Shown: piece by piece, positions 18,072 to 29,146 of the stretch
Layout of the letters: each line of letters opens with the position of its first letter
Position numbering within the stretch: position 1 is the first letter of the stretch
Source of the DNA: Ruegeria atlantica
Lineage (GTDB): Bacteria > Pseudomonadota > Alphaproteobacteria > Rhodobacterales > Rhodobacteraceae
Direction of reading: 5' to 3'
Assembly (NCBI RefSeq): GCF_013032505.1
Contig: NZ_WQCG01000001.1
Coordinates: 124,001-188,000, forward strand
DNA length: 64,000 nucleotides
Translations under genes and position numbers: made by a program
The notes under the pieces: model-generated
What the model was told of the DNA's origin: nothing
Databases searched by the model: none
Seen by the model: only the letters and a program-made list of their open reading frames with translations

Positions 18072-19136
18072 ATGTCTGCAGCCAACATAAAAGCCCGCGG
18101 CGTAGCCAGTAATGAAGCAGGCAGATTCGAACGTTTTGCGACTGAACCCTGTGACGATGGCTGGGAGATGGATGAGGAGCTTCCCACACTTAGAACCGAG
18201 GTGAGGGAGGAAATCTCGCGCAGTATAATCACCTATAACCGATCGCCCGATCTGCCGTTCGACCGCTCGATTAACCCCTATCGAGGATGCGAACACGGGT
18301 GTGTTTATTGCTTTGCTCGTCCGACGCATGCCTATCTGGGGCTATCGCCGGGGTTGGATTTTGAAACGCGATTGATCGCTCGTCCTAACGCGGCAGAAGT
18401 TCTTAGGAAAGAACTGTCCTCGGCGCGGTACAAAGTTGCGACCGTTTCGATGGGGACAAACACCGACCCCTACCAGCCGATCGAAAAAGGACATCGCATC
18501 ACAAGGGAATGCTTACAGGTCCTACAGCAGTTTCAGCACCCGGTCGCAATTGTGACCAAAGGCACGATGATTGAGCGGGACTTGGATATTCTTGCCCCAA
18601 TGGCGCAGCTTGGGCTTGTTCGGGTCGGTCTTTCGTTGACCACTTTGGACCCGGGCCTGTCCCGGCGGATGGAACCGCGCGCGCCATCGCCGTTGAGACG
18701 GCTGGCGACGATTCGGCGGTTGACCGATGCGGGAGTACCGGTACGCGTCATGACATCTCCGCTGATACCGGGCCTGACGGATCATGAATTGGAATCTTTG
18801 CTGGAAGCTGGGCATGACGCGGGCGCTGATTCCGCAAGCTGGATCATGTTGCGCCTTCCACGTGAGGTTTCCGAACTGTGGCAATCCTGGTTGCAGCAGC
18901 ATGAACCGGCGCGGGCCGAAAAAGTCATGTCCAAGCTCCGAGAGATGCATGGCGGTCGTGACTACGACCCGCGTTGGGGGCACCGCATGCGGGGTGAGGG
19001 CGAGTATGCAGGGATAGTTGCCAAGCGGTTTGCATTGGCAGTCAAACGGTTGGGGTTGGCCACAAAAACAGCACCGTTACGGTGTGACCTGTTTTCCAGG
19101 CCAGCGCAGGCAGGAGACCAATTGACCCTTTTCTGA
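18072..19136 (+). CDS. PA0069-family radical SAM protein
   Basis: A 354-residue radical SAM protein of the PA0069 family, related to spore photoproduct lyase in its core. The cluster cysteines are in RGCEHGCVYCFARPTHAY (CxxxCxxC, around residue 75), preceded by the diagnostic SIITYNRSPDLPFDRSINPYRG block. The molecular function of this family is not established. The start ATG at 18072 is divergent from the corrinoid gene. A bidirectional hairpin separates its end from the convergent gltA. Confidence 0.88.
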   Translation: MSAANIKARGVASNEAGRFERFATEPCDDGWEMDEELPTLRTEVREEISRSIITYNRSPDLPFDRSINPYRGCEHGCVYCFARPTHAYLGLSPGLDFETRLIARPNAAEVLRKELSSARYKVATVSMGTNTDPYQPIEKGHRITRECLQVLQQFQHPVAIVTKGTMIERDLDILAPMAQLGLVRVGLSLTTLDPGLSRRMEPRAPSPLRRLATIRRLTDAGVPVRVMTSPLIPGLTDHELESLLEAGHDAGADSASWIMLRLPREVSELWQSWLQQHEPARAEKVMSKLREMHGGRDYDPRWGHRMRGEGEYAGIVAKRFALAVKRLGLATKTAPLRCDLFSRPAQAGDQLTLF

Positions 19137-19142
19137 AACGAA

Positions 19143-19172
19143 AAACGCCCCGGACAGAGGTCCAAGGCGTTT
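19143..19172. terminator. Hairpin between convergent radical SAM gene and gltA
   Basis: AAACGCC (19143-19149) pairs with GGCGTTT (19166-19172), with an inner GGAC/GTCC pairing. Runs of A and T on the two flanks make it able to act in both directions. Confidence 0.65.
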
Positions 19173-19190
19173 CGAATTTATGACCGGTAA

Positions 19191-20486
19191 TCAGCGGTTT
19201 TCGATGTCCACGTAATCGCGGTTCGTTTCGCCCAGATACAGTTGGCGCGGGCGACCGATTTTGTTCTGAGGATCTGCGATCATCTCTTTCCACTGGCTGA
19301 CCCAGCCAACGGTGCGCGACAGAGCAAAGATCGGTGTGAACATTGAGGTTGGGAAGCCCATCGCCTCGAGAATGATGCCCGAGTAGAAGTCTACGTTCGG
19401 GAACAGTTTCTTCTCGGCAAAGTACGGATCTTCCAGCGCCTGCTTCTCCAGCGCCTTGGCAACCTGCAGCTTGGGGTTATTCTCGACGCCAAGCAGGTCC
19501 AGAACTTCGTCGGCCGATTGCTTCATAACTGTCGCGCGCGGGTCGAAGTTCTTGTAGACACGGTGGCCAAAGCCCATCAGGCGGAACGGATCGTTCTTGT
19601 CCTTGGCGCGGTCGATGTACTCCGGAATGCGATCGACGGAACCGATCTCTTCCAGCATTTCCAAACATGCTTGGTTCGCACCGCCATGAGCAGGGCCCCA
19701 AAGGCAAGCAACACCAGCCGCGATACACGCGAACGGGTTTGCGCCCGAGGATGACGCCAGACGCACGGTCGAGGTCGAAGCATTCTGTTCGTGGTCCGCG
19801 TGCAATGTCAGAATCCGGTCCATCGCGCGGCTGAGGATCGGATTGACCTCATATTCTTCGGCCGGCACGGCAAAGCACATACGCAGGAAGTTCGACGCGT
19901 AGTCCAGATCGTTGCGCGGGTAAACGAAAGGCTGGCCGATGTGGTACTTGTATGCCCAGGCTGCGATGGTAGGCATCTTGGCGATCAGACGGTGAGAGGC
20001 GACCTCGCGCTGATGCGGGTCCGAAACATCGGTGGAGTCATGATAGAAGGCCGACATTGCGCCAACCACGCCCACCATGATTGCCATCGGGTGCGCATCC
20101 CGACGGAAACCGCGATAGAAATACTGCATCTGCTCGTGCAGCATGGTGTGGCGAGTGATGGTGGTTTCGAACTGCTCAAGGTCTTTGGCGACCGGCAGCT
20201 CTCCGTACAGAAGCAGATAGCACACTTCGAGGAAGTGCGATTTTCCCGCCAGTTGATCGATCGGATAACCGCGGTGCAACAGTTCGCCTTTTTCACCGTC
20301 AATATAGGTGATGGTGCTGTCACAGCTTGCAGTCGATGTAAAACCGGGATCGTAAGTGAACACGCCGGCATCGCTGTACAGCTTTCGGATATCGATGACG
20401 TCAGGTCCTGCGGTCGGAGAATAAACTGGCAACTCGTACGTTTCACCATGGACTGTCAGAGTGGCTGATTTATTGCTGTCGGTCAT
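19191..20486 (-). CDS. gltA: Citrate synthase
   Basis: Condenses acetyl-CoA and oxaloacetate to citrate, the entry step of the TCA cycle. The 431-residue length and the N-terminal [24 protein letters not shown] domain fit the hexameric, NADH-regulated type I enzyme of Gram-negative bacteria. Catalytic residues are in [17 protein letters not shown] and in [15 protein letters not shown], with the aspartate in [11 protein letters not shown]. It stands alone on the minus strand, convergent with the radical SAM gene. Confidence 0.97.
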   Translation of the reverse strand: MTDSNKSATLTVHGETYELPVYSPTAGPDVIDIRKLYSDAGVFTYDPGFTSTASCDSTITYIDGEKGELLHRGYPIDQLAGKSHFLEVCYLLLYGELPVAKDLEQFETTITRHTMLHEQMQYFYRGFRRDAHPMAIMVGVVGAMSAFYHDSTDVSDPHQREVASHRLIAKMPTIAAWAYKYHIGQPFVYPRNDLDYASNFLRMCFAVPAEEYEVNPILSRAMDRILTLHADHEQNASTSTVRLASSSGANPFACIAAGVACLWGPAHGGANQACLEMLEEIGSVDRIPEYIDRAKDKNDPFRLMGFGHRVYKNFDPRATVMKQSADEVLDLLGVENNPKLQVAKALEKQALEDPYFAEKKLFPNVDFYSGIILEAMGFPTSMFTPIFALSRTVGWVSQWKEMIADPQNKIGRPRQLYLGETNRDYVDIENR

Positions 20487-20607
20487 AGTGTCCCTTCCTC
20501 ATTCTTACGCATGTCGAATCGCTGTCCGACCTTGCGGGCAACGGCTGCGCGCAGGCGCGCAGTCCGGGTGTTAGCGGAGCAGCGTTACCCAAGAATGAAG
20601 CTTGGGT

Positions 20608-22008
20608 TTACGTCGCTGCGTCAGAAAGCCTGGCCAGGGTTTCTTCCTTCCCCAGCACAAGCATCATGTCAAAAACTGAAGGCGTCACTGCCCGACCTGC
20701 CAACACGGCCCGCAACGGACCCGCCAGTTTGCCGAACTTAACCTCTTTCGCTTCTGCAAACGAATTTAAGGTTTGCTCCAGTTCGTCTCGCGTCCAGCTA
20801 GCATTTTGCACGTGCGGCGTCAATTCATTCAGTATACCATCGGATACTGAGGCAAGTGCTTTTGCAGCCTTTTCATCCGGCTCAATTGGGCGCGACGTCA
20901 GCACAAAATGAGCCTTTTCAAGCAGTTCCGGGAACATGCGCGCGCGATCCTTGAGGCAATACATCGCACGTTCAAGATCACCGGATTGTGTTTCCGTCAG
21001 GTCAGGCAATTTGGCCGCTGCCAGATAGGCTTCAATCTCTTGCCGCAGCGCAGCATCGTCCGCGATTGCGATATGCTGCCCGCACAGATTTTCCAGCTTT
21101 TTCAGGTCGAAACGAGCAGGGCTTTTGCCGATTCCATCAAGGTCGAACCACTCTTTGGCCTGCGCGTCGGTAAAGAATTCATCATCGCCGTGGCTCCAGC
21201 CCAAACGCGCCAGATAGTTGCGCATACCTGCGGCGGGATAGCCCATCGCCTGATATTCCTGAGCGCCCAAAGCGCCGTGGCGTTTGGACAGCTTTTTTCC
21301 ATCCGGCCCATGGATCAACGGAATATGCGCCCAGACAGGGATGTCCCACCCCATCGCCTCATAGATCATCATCTGTCGCGCAGCATTGTTCAGGTGGTCG
21401 TCGCCTCGGATCACATGGGTTACACCCATGTCGTGGTCGTCAACTACAACCGCGAGCATGTAGACCGGAGTTCCGTCGGAACGCAGCAGGATCATGTCAT
21501 CCAGTTGATCATTGCGAATGGTGACGTCGCCCTGAACCTGATCGCGGATCACGGTTGTACCATCCTGAGGCGCTTTGATGCGGATCGCGAATGGGGCGTC
21601 TGGATGAGAGGGCTCGTCAGCATCCCGCCAAGGGCTTCGGAACAGGGTCGACTTCCCTTCGGCCCGGGCCTGTTCGCGGAAGGCCGTAATCTCGTCCTGA
21701 GTTGAAAAGCACTTGTACGCCTTGCCCTCAGCCAGCAACTGATGTGCTACCTCGGCGTGACGTGCGGCACCGTCGAACTGGCTGATCACATCGCCGTCGT
21801 GATCCAGCCCCAGCCACTCCATGCCTTGCAGGATCGCAGCCGTTGCTTCTGGGGTAGAACGCTCGCGGTCGGTGTCTTCGATCCGCAACAGGAACTTGCC
21901 ACCACGTCCACGTGCATAAAGCCAGTTGAACAGTGCGGTGCGTGCCCCGCCGATATGCAGAAAGCCGGTTGGGGACGGAGCGAAACGAGTGACGACCTGA
22001 TCGGACAT
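20608..22008 (-). CDS. gltX: Glutamate--tRNA ligase
   Basis: Charges tRNA-Glu. I take [21 protein letters not shown] (ATG ending at 22008) as the start; a 12-residue upstream extension is possible but atypical. The class I signatures are HIGG near residue 16 and KKLSKRHG in the middle of the protein. The C-terminal helical domain binds the anticodon. At 466 residues it is the usual size. Alphaproteobacteria often have two GltX paralogues, one acting on tRNA-Gln; this window shows only one. Confidence 0.95.
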   Translation of the reverse strand: MSDQVVTRFAPSPTGFLHIGGARTALFNWLYARGRGGKFLLRIEDTDRERSTPEATAAILQGMEWLGLDHDGDVISQFDGAARHAEVAHQLLAEGKAYKCFSTQDEITAFREQARAEGKSTLFRSPWRDADEPSHPDAPFAIRIKAPQDGTTVIRDQVQGDVTIRNDQLDDMILLRSDGTPVYMLAVVVDDHDMGVTHVIRGDDHLNNAARQMMIYEAMGWDIPVWAHIPLIHGPDGKKLSKRHGALGAQEYQAMGYPAAGMRNYLARLGWSHGDDEFFTDAQAKEWFDLDGIGKSPARFDLKKLENLCGQHIAIADDAALRQEIEAYLAAAKLPDLTETQSGDLERAMYCLKDRARMFPELLEKAHFVLTSRPIEPDEKAAKALASVSDGILNELTPHVQNASWTRDELEQTLNSFAEAKEVKFGKLAGPLRAVLAGRAVTPSVFDMMLVLGKEETLARLSDAAT

Positions 22009-22086
22009 TTTGTGGATTAACCTTTTGGTAACCGTGTCGGGCATAGATTGGCGCCTGTCTAACGAGCCGGAAGGACGGGGGCAACC

Positions 22087-24132
22087 ATGCGTGTTCTGGC
22101 ACGGGTCGAGACCGCATTACTGAACCAGACAGGGTATTTGTTTCAATGGTCTCCGGTCTGTCTTGCTGTCGGAATAGGTCTGTATTTCAGTCTTCGGTTT
22201 GAACCGGGTTGGATGATCTATGCAGGCCTCGTGGTCGTGATCGCCATTTGCCTGGGAATGGCGCGTTGGCTTCCGTCCGGATGGGTTGCGTTGACTACAG
22301 GGGGGGCGCTGATCGCTACCGGGTTCATCCTGGCGGGCGTGCGCGCCCATACGGTGGCAGAGCCGGTCCTGTCATGGCGTTACTATGGCCCGGTCGAGGG
22401 GCGGGTCGTAGCCATGGATCGCTCTGCGTCGGACGCGTTGCGGGTGACGCTGGATCAGGTGCGTATAGGGGACGTGCCGGGCGACCAGCGGCCGCAGCGC
22501 GTCCGGCTTTCCTTGCATGGCGGCGTACGGTCACTGTCGCCCGGCCAAAGGATAATGACCACCGCTCATTTGTCCCCCCCGCAAGGCCCGGTCGAACCGG
22601 GTGGGTTCGATTTCCGACGTCACGCGTGGTTTCAACGGTTGGGTGCCGTGGGGTACACCCGGGTCCCGGTTCTTATCGCCGCGGCCCCACGGGTTGATGG
22701 TGTCCGCATCACGGCGTGGCGGATGGCGATTTCCCAACATGTTCGCACGATCTTGCCGGGCGAAATTGGCGGGTTCGCCGCCGCGGTCACAACTGGTGAC
22801 CGCGGCGGCATGGGACAAGAGACCCTGAACTCACTGCGCGCATCCAACCTGGCACACCTGTTGGCGATTTCGGGTCTGCATATGGGTTTGCTGACCGGGT
22901 TTGTCTATCTGATGTGCAGGATGGTGTTCTCGACCATCCCTGCACTGGCCCTCAGGATACCTGTGCGCAAACTGGCGGCTGTCTGCGCCATGGTCTCGGC
23001 CACGATCTACCTGTTGCTGTCCGGCGGGAATGTCGCCACTGAAAGGGCTTTTGTTATGGCCAGTGTTATGCTGATGGCCATATTGATCGACAGGCGCGCG
23101 ATTTCCCTCAGGGCAGTCGCGGTCGCCGCGCTTATCGTCCTTACCTTGCGTCCTGAATCTCTGTTAAGCCCGGGATTCCAAATGTCTTTTGCTGCAACAA
23201 CAGCCCTTGTGGCAGTATTCGGAGCGTTGCGTGATTTTGGACCTATGCCGGGGCCAAAGTGGCTAAAGCCTGTTGTGGGCTTGTTGATGTCCTCAGCCAT
23301 TGCTGGGTTTGCAACCGCTCCAATCGGTGCGGCGCATTTCAACACAATGTCGCACTATGGCCTGCTGGCCAATATGCTTTCGGTTCCGGTCATGGGCACG
23401 ATTGTCGTCCCTTCGGCCGTGGTTGCAGCGCTGTTGTCGCCAATCGGGCTTGAGGCGGTGCCGCTGGCAGCGATGGGACTGGGGTTGGAGTGGATACTGA
23501 TGGTTTCTCAAAAAGTGTCCGGGTTGGACGGGGCGCTAGGTTATGTCGTCAGCCCGCCGTTCTATGTCCTGCCGCTGATTGCGCTTGGCGGCTTGTGGCT
23601 TGCGCTGTGGCAAGGGCGGGCAAAATGGGTTGGCATGGCACCAATAGCCGCGGCGTTGATGTTGTGGGGGCAGGGAGACCGCCCCGATATTCTGGTTGCA
23701 GATAACGGCGGACTTGTCGGCGTGATGACCGAACAGGGGCGGGCGTTAAGCAAGAAGAAGGGCAGCGGTTTTGTCGCGACCGTATGGCTAGAAAACGACG
23801 GCGATGGGACGGATCAGCAGAAGGCGGCCAGTCGATGGCCGAATAACACCAACGGGATACAGCGCTATGACTGGCTAGGAAAAGAGGTGTTGCACATCAC
23901 TGGCAAACGTGCGGCGCAAGGGATTAGTGACTGCAATGCTAATCAGATCGTAGTTAGTGCCGTGACGCTGCAACTGCCCGGTGGCTGTGAAGTTTTTGAT
24001 CCGAAGCGATTGCTGTCTACCGGCAGCCTATCCCTGTCGGACGGCAAGATCACAACCACCAAAGAGGCGATGGGCGACAGGCTTTGGTCCCCGAACACTT
24101 CCGGGGACCGGAAATTTGAAAAGGCTCAGTAA
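22087..24132 (+). CDS. comEC: ComEC/Rec2-family DNA-uptake channel protein
   Basis: A 681-residue polytopic membrane protein of the ComEC/Rec2 family, the inner-membrane channel for DNA uptake in natural transformation. An N-terminal DUF4131-like part is followed by the Competence domain with the diagnostic [17 protein letters not shown] (about 258-274) and many membrane segments up to about residue 530. The last 150 residues are soluble but lack the HxHxDH metallo-hydrolase motif of full-length ComEC. Its stop overlaps the end of lexA by seven bases, tail to tail. Whether this organism is competent cannot be told from one gene. Confidence 0.85.
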   Translation: MRVLARVETALLNQTGYLFQWSPVCLAVGIGLYFSLRFEPGWMIYAGLVVVIAICLGMARWLPSGWVALTTGGALIATGFILAGVRAHTVAEPVLSWRYYGPVEGRVVAMDRSASDALRVTLDQVRIGDVPGDQRPQRVRLSLHGGVRSLSPGQRIMTTAHLSPPQGPVEPGGFDFRRHAWFQRLGAVGYTRVPVLIAAAPRVDGVRITAWRMAISQHVRTILPGEIGGFAAAVTTGDRGGMGQETLNSLRASNLAHLLAISGLHMGLLTGFVYLMCRMVFSTIPALALRIPVRKLAAVCAMVSATIYLLLSGGNVATERAFVMASVMLMAILIDRRAISLRAVAVAALIVLTLRPESLLSPGFQMSFAATTALVAVFGALRDFGPMPGPKWLKPVVGLLMSSAIAGFATAPIGAAHFNTMSHYGLLANMLSVPVMGTIVVPSAVVAALLSPIGLEAVPLAAMGLGLEWILMVSQKVSGLDGALGYVVSPPFYVLPLIALGGLWLALWQGRAKWVGMAPIAAALMLWGQGDRPDILVADNGGLVGVMTEQGRALSKKKGSGFVATVWLENDGDGTDQQKAASRWPNNTNGIQRYDWLGKEVLHITGKRAAQGISDCNANQIVVSAVTLQLPGGCEVFDPKRLLSTGSLSLSDGKITTTKEAMGDRLWSPNTSGDRKFEKAQ

Positions 24133-24824
24133 CTGCGGATCAGTCCAACCAGTCGACCCTGTACCTTGACCTTGTCTTCCGGCAGAACGCGGGTTTCATA
24201 GGCTGGGTTTGCAGCTTCAAGTGCGATGGCCTGGCCGCGACGGAAGAAGCGTTTCAGCGTGGCTTCCTGATCTTCAACCAGTGCAACTACAATATCGCCG
24301 TTGTCAGCTACCGAGGTTTCCCGGATCACTACAACGTCACCATCGTTGATCCCCGCATCAATCATCGAGTCGCCGCGCACTTCCAGTGCGTAATGTTCAC
24401 CCTTGCCGGATACCATCGAACCGGGCACGGCTACGCGATGCGAGACATGGCTGATCGCCTCAATCGGGACGCCAGCAGCGATGCGGCCCATTACCGGCAG
24501 CTCCATCGCATCCACGGTCACAGGCTCAAAGTTTGCAGGCCGGGGGCCAGAGGGTTTGTCACCCTCGATCACACGCGGTTTGAAGGCAGCTGTGGGCTCG
24601 CCACCCAGGCTTTCCGGCAGTTTGACGATCTCGATGGCCCGGGCACGGTGCGCCAGACGCCGGATGAAACCGCGTTCTTCTAATGCCGTGATCAATCTGT
24701 GGATGCCAGATTTGGACCTCAGGTCCAGTGCGGCCTTCATCTCATCGAAACTGGGCGGAACACCGTCCGCCTGAACGCGTTTGTGGATGAATTCCAACAA
24801 ATCCAACTGCTTCTTGGTCAGCAT
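24126..24824 (-). CDS. lexA: LexA repressor
   Basis: The SOS-response repressor. Residues 1-65 form the winged helix DNA-binding domain ([34 protein letters not shown]). The RecA-stimulated self-cleavage bond is A117-G118 in RIAAGVP, with the serine-lysine dyad S153 (GDSMIDAG) and K191 (ATLKRFF). It is 232 residues, the usual alphaproteobacterial length. A GTTC-N7-GTTC operator lies 33 bases upstream of the ATG, so it should repress itself. It follows moeA on the same strand with a 78-base gap that contains this operator, which gives lexA its own control despite the upstream operon. Confidence 0.97.
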   Translation of the reverse strand: MLTKKQLDLLEFIHKRVQADGVPPSFDEMKAALDLRSKSGIHRLITALEERGFIRRLAHRARAIEIVKLPESLGGEPTAAFKPRVIEGDKPSGPRPANFEPVTVDAMELPVMGRIAAGVPIEAISHVSHRVAVPGSMVSGKGEHYALEVRGDSMIDAGINDGDVVVIRETSVADNGDIVVALVEDQEATLKRFFRRGQAIALEAANPAYETRVLPEDKVKVQGRLVGLIRSY

Positions 24825-24857
24825 TGCTCACACCTCGTCGCTCATGCGTTTTCTTTT

Positions 24858-24872
24858 GTTCTACGCATGTTC
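24858..24872. promoter_or_regulatory. LexA operator (SOS box)
   Basis: GTTCTACGCATGTTC matches exactly the alphaproteobacterial SOS box, a direct repeat GTTC-N7-GTTC. It sits between the moeA stop and the lexA start, at the distance expected for overlap with the lexA promoter. Confidence 0.9.
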
Positions 24873-24902
24873 ACGTTTTGTGTCAACGGATTTGAGTAGC
24901 AC

Positions 24903-26075
24903 TTAGATCGGGAGGTAGCGAACCTCATCTCCTGCAGGCCGGGCAGGGTCGTGCGGTGCGCGCACCAACAGGGCATTCGCCTGTGCCAGAACGCTGAGCA
25001 GTGAACTGTCCTGATCTGCACAGGCCCGGATGCCGGTCTCGTCCAGTATTGCCCGCATGTAGTGCTCACGCGGGCCGTTTTCGTTTATTGGCTCAGCAAG
25101 ACGTGCGGTTCGTAATGGTGGCAGAACTTGTTCCGCTCCCAACATCCGACGGACCATCGGCAACAGGAATAGATACCCGCAAACCATTGCACTGACGGGA
25201 TTTCCGGGCAATCCGACCATCGCTGTTTGGCCCAGACGACCCGCCATCAGAGGTTTGCCAGGGCGCATTCGAATCTTGTAGAAGGACCGCTCCATCCCAA
25301 GCCCTGCGGAGACATCCGAGACAAGATCGTAATCCCCGACCGAAGCCCCCCCGATTGTGACAACAAGATCAGCGCCTTTGGCTAGGCCAAAAGCGGTCTC
25401 AAGCGACGAGACAGTGTCGCGTGCGATAGGAAGGATCCGAACGTGTGCACCAGCTTCTTCCAACAGCGCCTTCAGGCCAAACGTATTGGATGCGATGATT
25501 TGATCCGGGCCAGGCGTTTCGCCCGGCATGACAAGCTCATCGCCGGTTGAGATCAGAGCCACGACAGGTTTTCGCGTCACAGGCACTGTCGCGAAGTTCA
25601 TTGCCGCCAGCAATGCGACATCCTCTGCTCGCAACTGACGCGGCGCCGATACCTTTGTTCCTGCTCGGAAATCGATGCCCGCAGGCCGGATATTTGTTTT
25701 GGGGCCGGGCAGGTCCGTGATTGTAATCAGGTCGCCGCGACTTTCTGTATCTTCTTGAATAACAACGAAATCCGCGCCTTCCGGAACCGGGGCGCCGGTG
25801 AAGATGCGCACCGCCTGTCCAGCGCCGACGGAACCGACGTAGCGATTGCCAGCGGCCGACTCTCCGATGACTTTGAACATGGCGTGCAACTCGACCTCTG
25901 TCGATTTTAATGCGTACCCGTCCATCGAGGATGCCTCAAACGGCGGCTGGTCGCGGGTTGCCTCGACATCTTGTGCAAGAACGCGCCCTGCCGCGTCGGA
26001 CAAAATGACTGTCTCGGCTGGCAGGGGCGATACCAGATCAAACAGCAGCGCGCGAGCTTCTTCGACAGTGATCAT
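24903..26075 (-). CDS. moeA: Molybdopterin molybdotransferase
   Basis: Inserts molybdate into adenylated molybdopterin to complete the molybdenum cofactor. The 390-residue protein shows the MoeA domains: SMDGYALKS near residue 50, the [18 protein letters not shown] block, and the MPT-binding [23 protein letters not shown] and [13 protein letters not shown] segments, then [19 protein letters not shown]. It overlaps moaC by four bases (26072-26075). It is the last gene in the trpGDC-moaC-moeA chain. Confidence 0.96.
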   Translation of the reverse strand: MITVEEARALLFDLVSPLPAETVILSDAAGRVLAQDVEATRDQPPFEASSMDGYALKSTEVELHAMFKVIGESAAGNRYVGSVGAGQAVRIFTGAPVPEGADFVVIQEDTESRGDLITITDLPGPKTNIRPAGIDFRAGTKVSAPRQLRAEDVALLAAMNFATVPVTRKPVVALISTGDELVMPGETPGPDQIIASNTFGLKALLEEAGAHVRILPIARDTVSSLETAFGLAKGADLVVTIGGASVGDYDLVSDVSAGLGMERSFYKIRMRPGKPLMAGRLGQTAMVGLPGNPVSAMVCGYLFLLPMVRRMLGAEQVLPPLRTARLAEPINENGPREHYMRAILDETGIRACADQDSSLLSVLAQANALLVRAPHDPARPAGDEVRYLPI

Positions 26076-26548
26076 TTCGCCTCGTAACGCCCTGATTTAC
26101 CACCATCTTTCAGTAAAACGCGGATGCCGCCGATTTCCATGGCCTTATCCACGGCTTTGGTCATGTCATAAACCGTCAAAGCGGCGGTAGATACGGCTGT
26201 CAGCGCTTCCATCTCGACCCCAGTCTGGCCAGAGGTTTTGACTGTGGCTTCCACCAACACTCCGGGCAAGTCCGGATCCAGCGTCAGTTCCACCGCAACC
26301 TTTGTGACCGGAAGCGGATGACATAAGGGGATCAAATCCGGTGTTTTCTTGGCGCCCATGATACCTGCAAGACGCGCCACACCCAGAACATCCCCTTTTT
26401 TGGCGCGGCCTTCGGAAATCAGGTCAAAAGTGTCCTGCGCCATTTTGATGTGTCCAGCCGCCACGGCGACCCGGTCAGTGACCTCTTTTTCCGAGACATC
26501 GACCATATGGGCTTGTCCCTGCGCATCAAAATGGGTCAGCGGCATCAC
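26072..26548 (-). CDS. moaC: Cyclic pyranopterin monophosphate synthase
   Basis: Acts with MoaA in the first step of molybdenum cofactor synthesis. The 158-residue length and the blocks [42 protein letters not shown] and [26 protein letters not shown] are characteristic. Its start overlaps the trpC stop and its stop overlaps the moeA start, each by four bases, so it is embedded in the tryptophan operon. moaA is not in the window. Confidence 0.97.
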   Translation of the reverse strand: MMPLTHFDAQGQAHMVDVSEKEVTDRVAVAAGHIKMAQDTFDLISEGRAKKGDVLGVARLAGIMGAKKTPDLIPLCHPLPVTKVAVELTLDPDLPGVLVEATVKTSGQTGVEMEALTAVSTAALTVYDMTKAVDKAMEIGGIRVLLKDGGKSGRYEAK

Positions 26549-27357
26549 ATGACTCCGGGGATCAAGGGGCTTGCCAGAAGGTGCCGGGTGGCTGCTGCCA
26601 CGTCGTCCTGGCGCATCAGGCTTTCACCGATCAAGAAACTGCGTGCGCCGAATCGCGCGATGTCGGCCAGATCTTCAGGCGTGCTCAGACCGCTTTCGCA
26701 GACGATCGTGCGACCTGCAGGCACCAGCTTGGATAGGTGCCGGGTGGTATCAAGAGATGTCTCGAAAGTCTTGAGATTGCGGTTGTTTATTCCTATTAGT
26801 GAGCTTTTTAGAAGAGCGGCACGTTCAAGTTCTTCCTGATCGTGAACTTCGATCAGCACATCCATGCCCCAATCGAATGCCGTCTGTTCAAGCTCGGCTG
26901 CTTGTGTGTCATCCACGGATGCCATGATGATTAGAATGCAGTCCGCACCCAAAGCACGCGCTTCGACGACCTGATAGGGGTCGTACATGAAATCCTTGCG
27001 CAATGCTGGAAGGGAGGTAGCAGCCCTTGCTTCAGTCAAATATTCCTTTGCACCCTGAAAACTGGGCGTGTCTGTCAGCACCGAGAGACATGCAGCTCCA
27101 CCTTCTTCGTAGGCTTTAGCCAGCGCGGGAGGGTCGAAATCCGGGCGGATCAAACCTTTGGATGGGCTGGCTTTCTTGATCTCGGCTATCAGGCCGTACC
27201 CCCGACGCGCCGCTGCGCGAAGCGCGTCTGCAAAGCCGCGGACCTCGGGCGCGCTGCGCGCCTCATTTTCCAGCGTTTCCAACGACTTCTGAGTCTTGTC
27301 TGCCGCAACTTCCTCAAGTTTATAGGCTTTGATCTTATCCAGAACCGTCTCGGTCAT
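26545..27357 (-). CDS. trpC: Indole-3-glycerol-phosphate synthase
   Basis: Converts CdRP to indole-3-glycerol phosphate in tryptophan synthesis. The 270-residue TIM-barrel protein carries [20 protein letters not shown] (catalytic lysines near residues 60-65), [11 protein letters not shown] and [16 protein letters not shown]. It is the single-function form, not fused to TrpF. It overlaps trpD upstream and moaC downstream by four bases each. Confidence 0.97.
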   Translation of the reverse strand: MTETVLDKIKAYKLEEVAADKTQKSLETLENEARSAPEVRGFADALRAAARRGYGLIAEIKKASPSKGLIRPDFDPPALAKAYEEGGAACLSVLTDTPSFQGAKEYLTEARAATSLPALRKDFMYDPYQVVEARALGADCILIIMASVDDTQAAELEQTAFDWGMDVLIEVHDQEELERAALLKSSLIGINNRNLKTFETSLDTTRHLSKLVPAGRTIVCESGLSTPEDLADIARFGARSFLIGESLMRQDDVAAATRHLLASPLIPGVM

Positions 27358-28369
27358 GCGGCCTCCTGCGTAATTCGGGCCAGGGCCGCGATTTTGTCTT
27401 TGGCTTGTCCGCTGTCGATGCTTTCCCGCGCCTTGGCGGCTCCGTCTTTCAGGTCATCGGCAGCGCCCGCAACCACAAGGGCTGCGGAAGAGTTTAATAG
27501 CACCGCATCGCGGTAGGCCGAGGGCGCTCCGTCCAGCAAGGCGCGGAACGCTACGGCGTTTTCTTCGGGCGTTCCTCCAATGATGTCTTCGAAGGGATGA
27601 ACTGGCAAACCTGCGTCCTCGGGATGCAGTTCAACCTCTTTCACGACGCCATCTTCCAGCGCGGCGACCCAACTTACACCGGTGATTGTTAGTTCGTCAG
27701 TTCCATCTGATCCGTGCACAAGCCAGGCGTGTTCGGCCCCCAAAAGACCCAGGGTTTCCGCCATCGGGCGGATCAAATCACGACTGAACGCGCCGGTCAG
27801 TTGACGTCGAACACCAGCGGGATTGGTCAATGGGCCCAGGATATTGAATATCGTACGCGTCCCCAGCTCTTGCCGGCTGGGCATGACATGGGCAATTGCC
27901 GGATGATGCATAGGGGCCATCATAAAGCCAATGCCGACCTCTTGCAGTGCTTTTTCAACGGTTTGTGGGCCAACCATAACGTTGATTCCCAATTGTCCCA
28001 GCGCATCTGCAGCGCCAGATTTGGAGCTCAGGTTTCGATTGCCGTGCTTGGCGACAGTAACGCCCGCACCAGCAACCACAAACGCCGTAGCGGTCGAAAT
28101 GTTTAGTGTACCTTTGCCGTCGCCACCGGTGCCGACAATATCCATCGCGCCTTCCGGAGCTTTGACAGCATTGCATTTCGCGCGCATCACGGCGGCCGCG
28201 GCCGCATATTCGTCTACTGTTTCGCCGCGTGTACGCATTGCCATCAGCAACCCGCCGATTTGGCTGGGTGTGGCTTCGCCGTCAAACAGAATACCAAAGG
28301 CCTGTTCAGCCTCGGCACGCGTCAGGGGCCGATCGGCTGCGGCTCCGATCAGTGGTTTCAGAGCGTCGC

Positions 28370-28373
<4 letters not shown>
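27354..28373 (-). CDS. trpD: Anthranilate phosphoribosyltransferase
   Basis: Joins anthranilate and PRPP. The 339-residue protein has the [26 protein letters not shown] phosphate-binding block near residue 80, [22 protein letters not shown] and the [15 protein letters not shown] segment. It is separate from trpG, unlike the fused enterobacterial form. It overlaps trpG and trpC by four bases on either side. Confidence 0.97.
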
Positions 28374-28951
<578 letters not shown>

Positions 28952-29146
28952 TTGGGCACTTGTCTCGGCTTGGGCATTTCGGACTGGCGATACAGCCCCT
29001 GGCCACGGTATAATGTCGGGACATACATGCTCAGGCTTGCGGGGCAGCGTCAAGAGGACATCCTGTTCATGGCGCAATCGCAGGCCAAAGGCGCGGTAAA
29101 CGGCGTTAAGGCTATCGAAGCAGGATGAAGGCGAGAGGCAGTTAAG

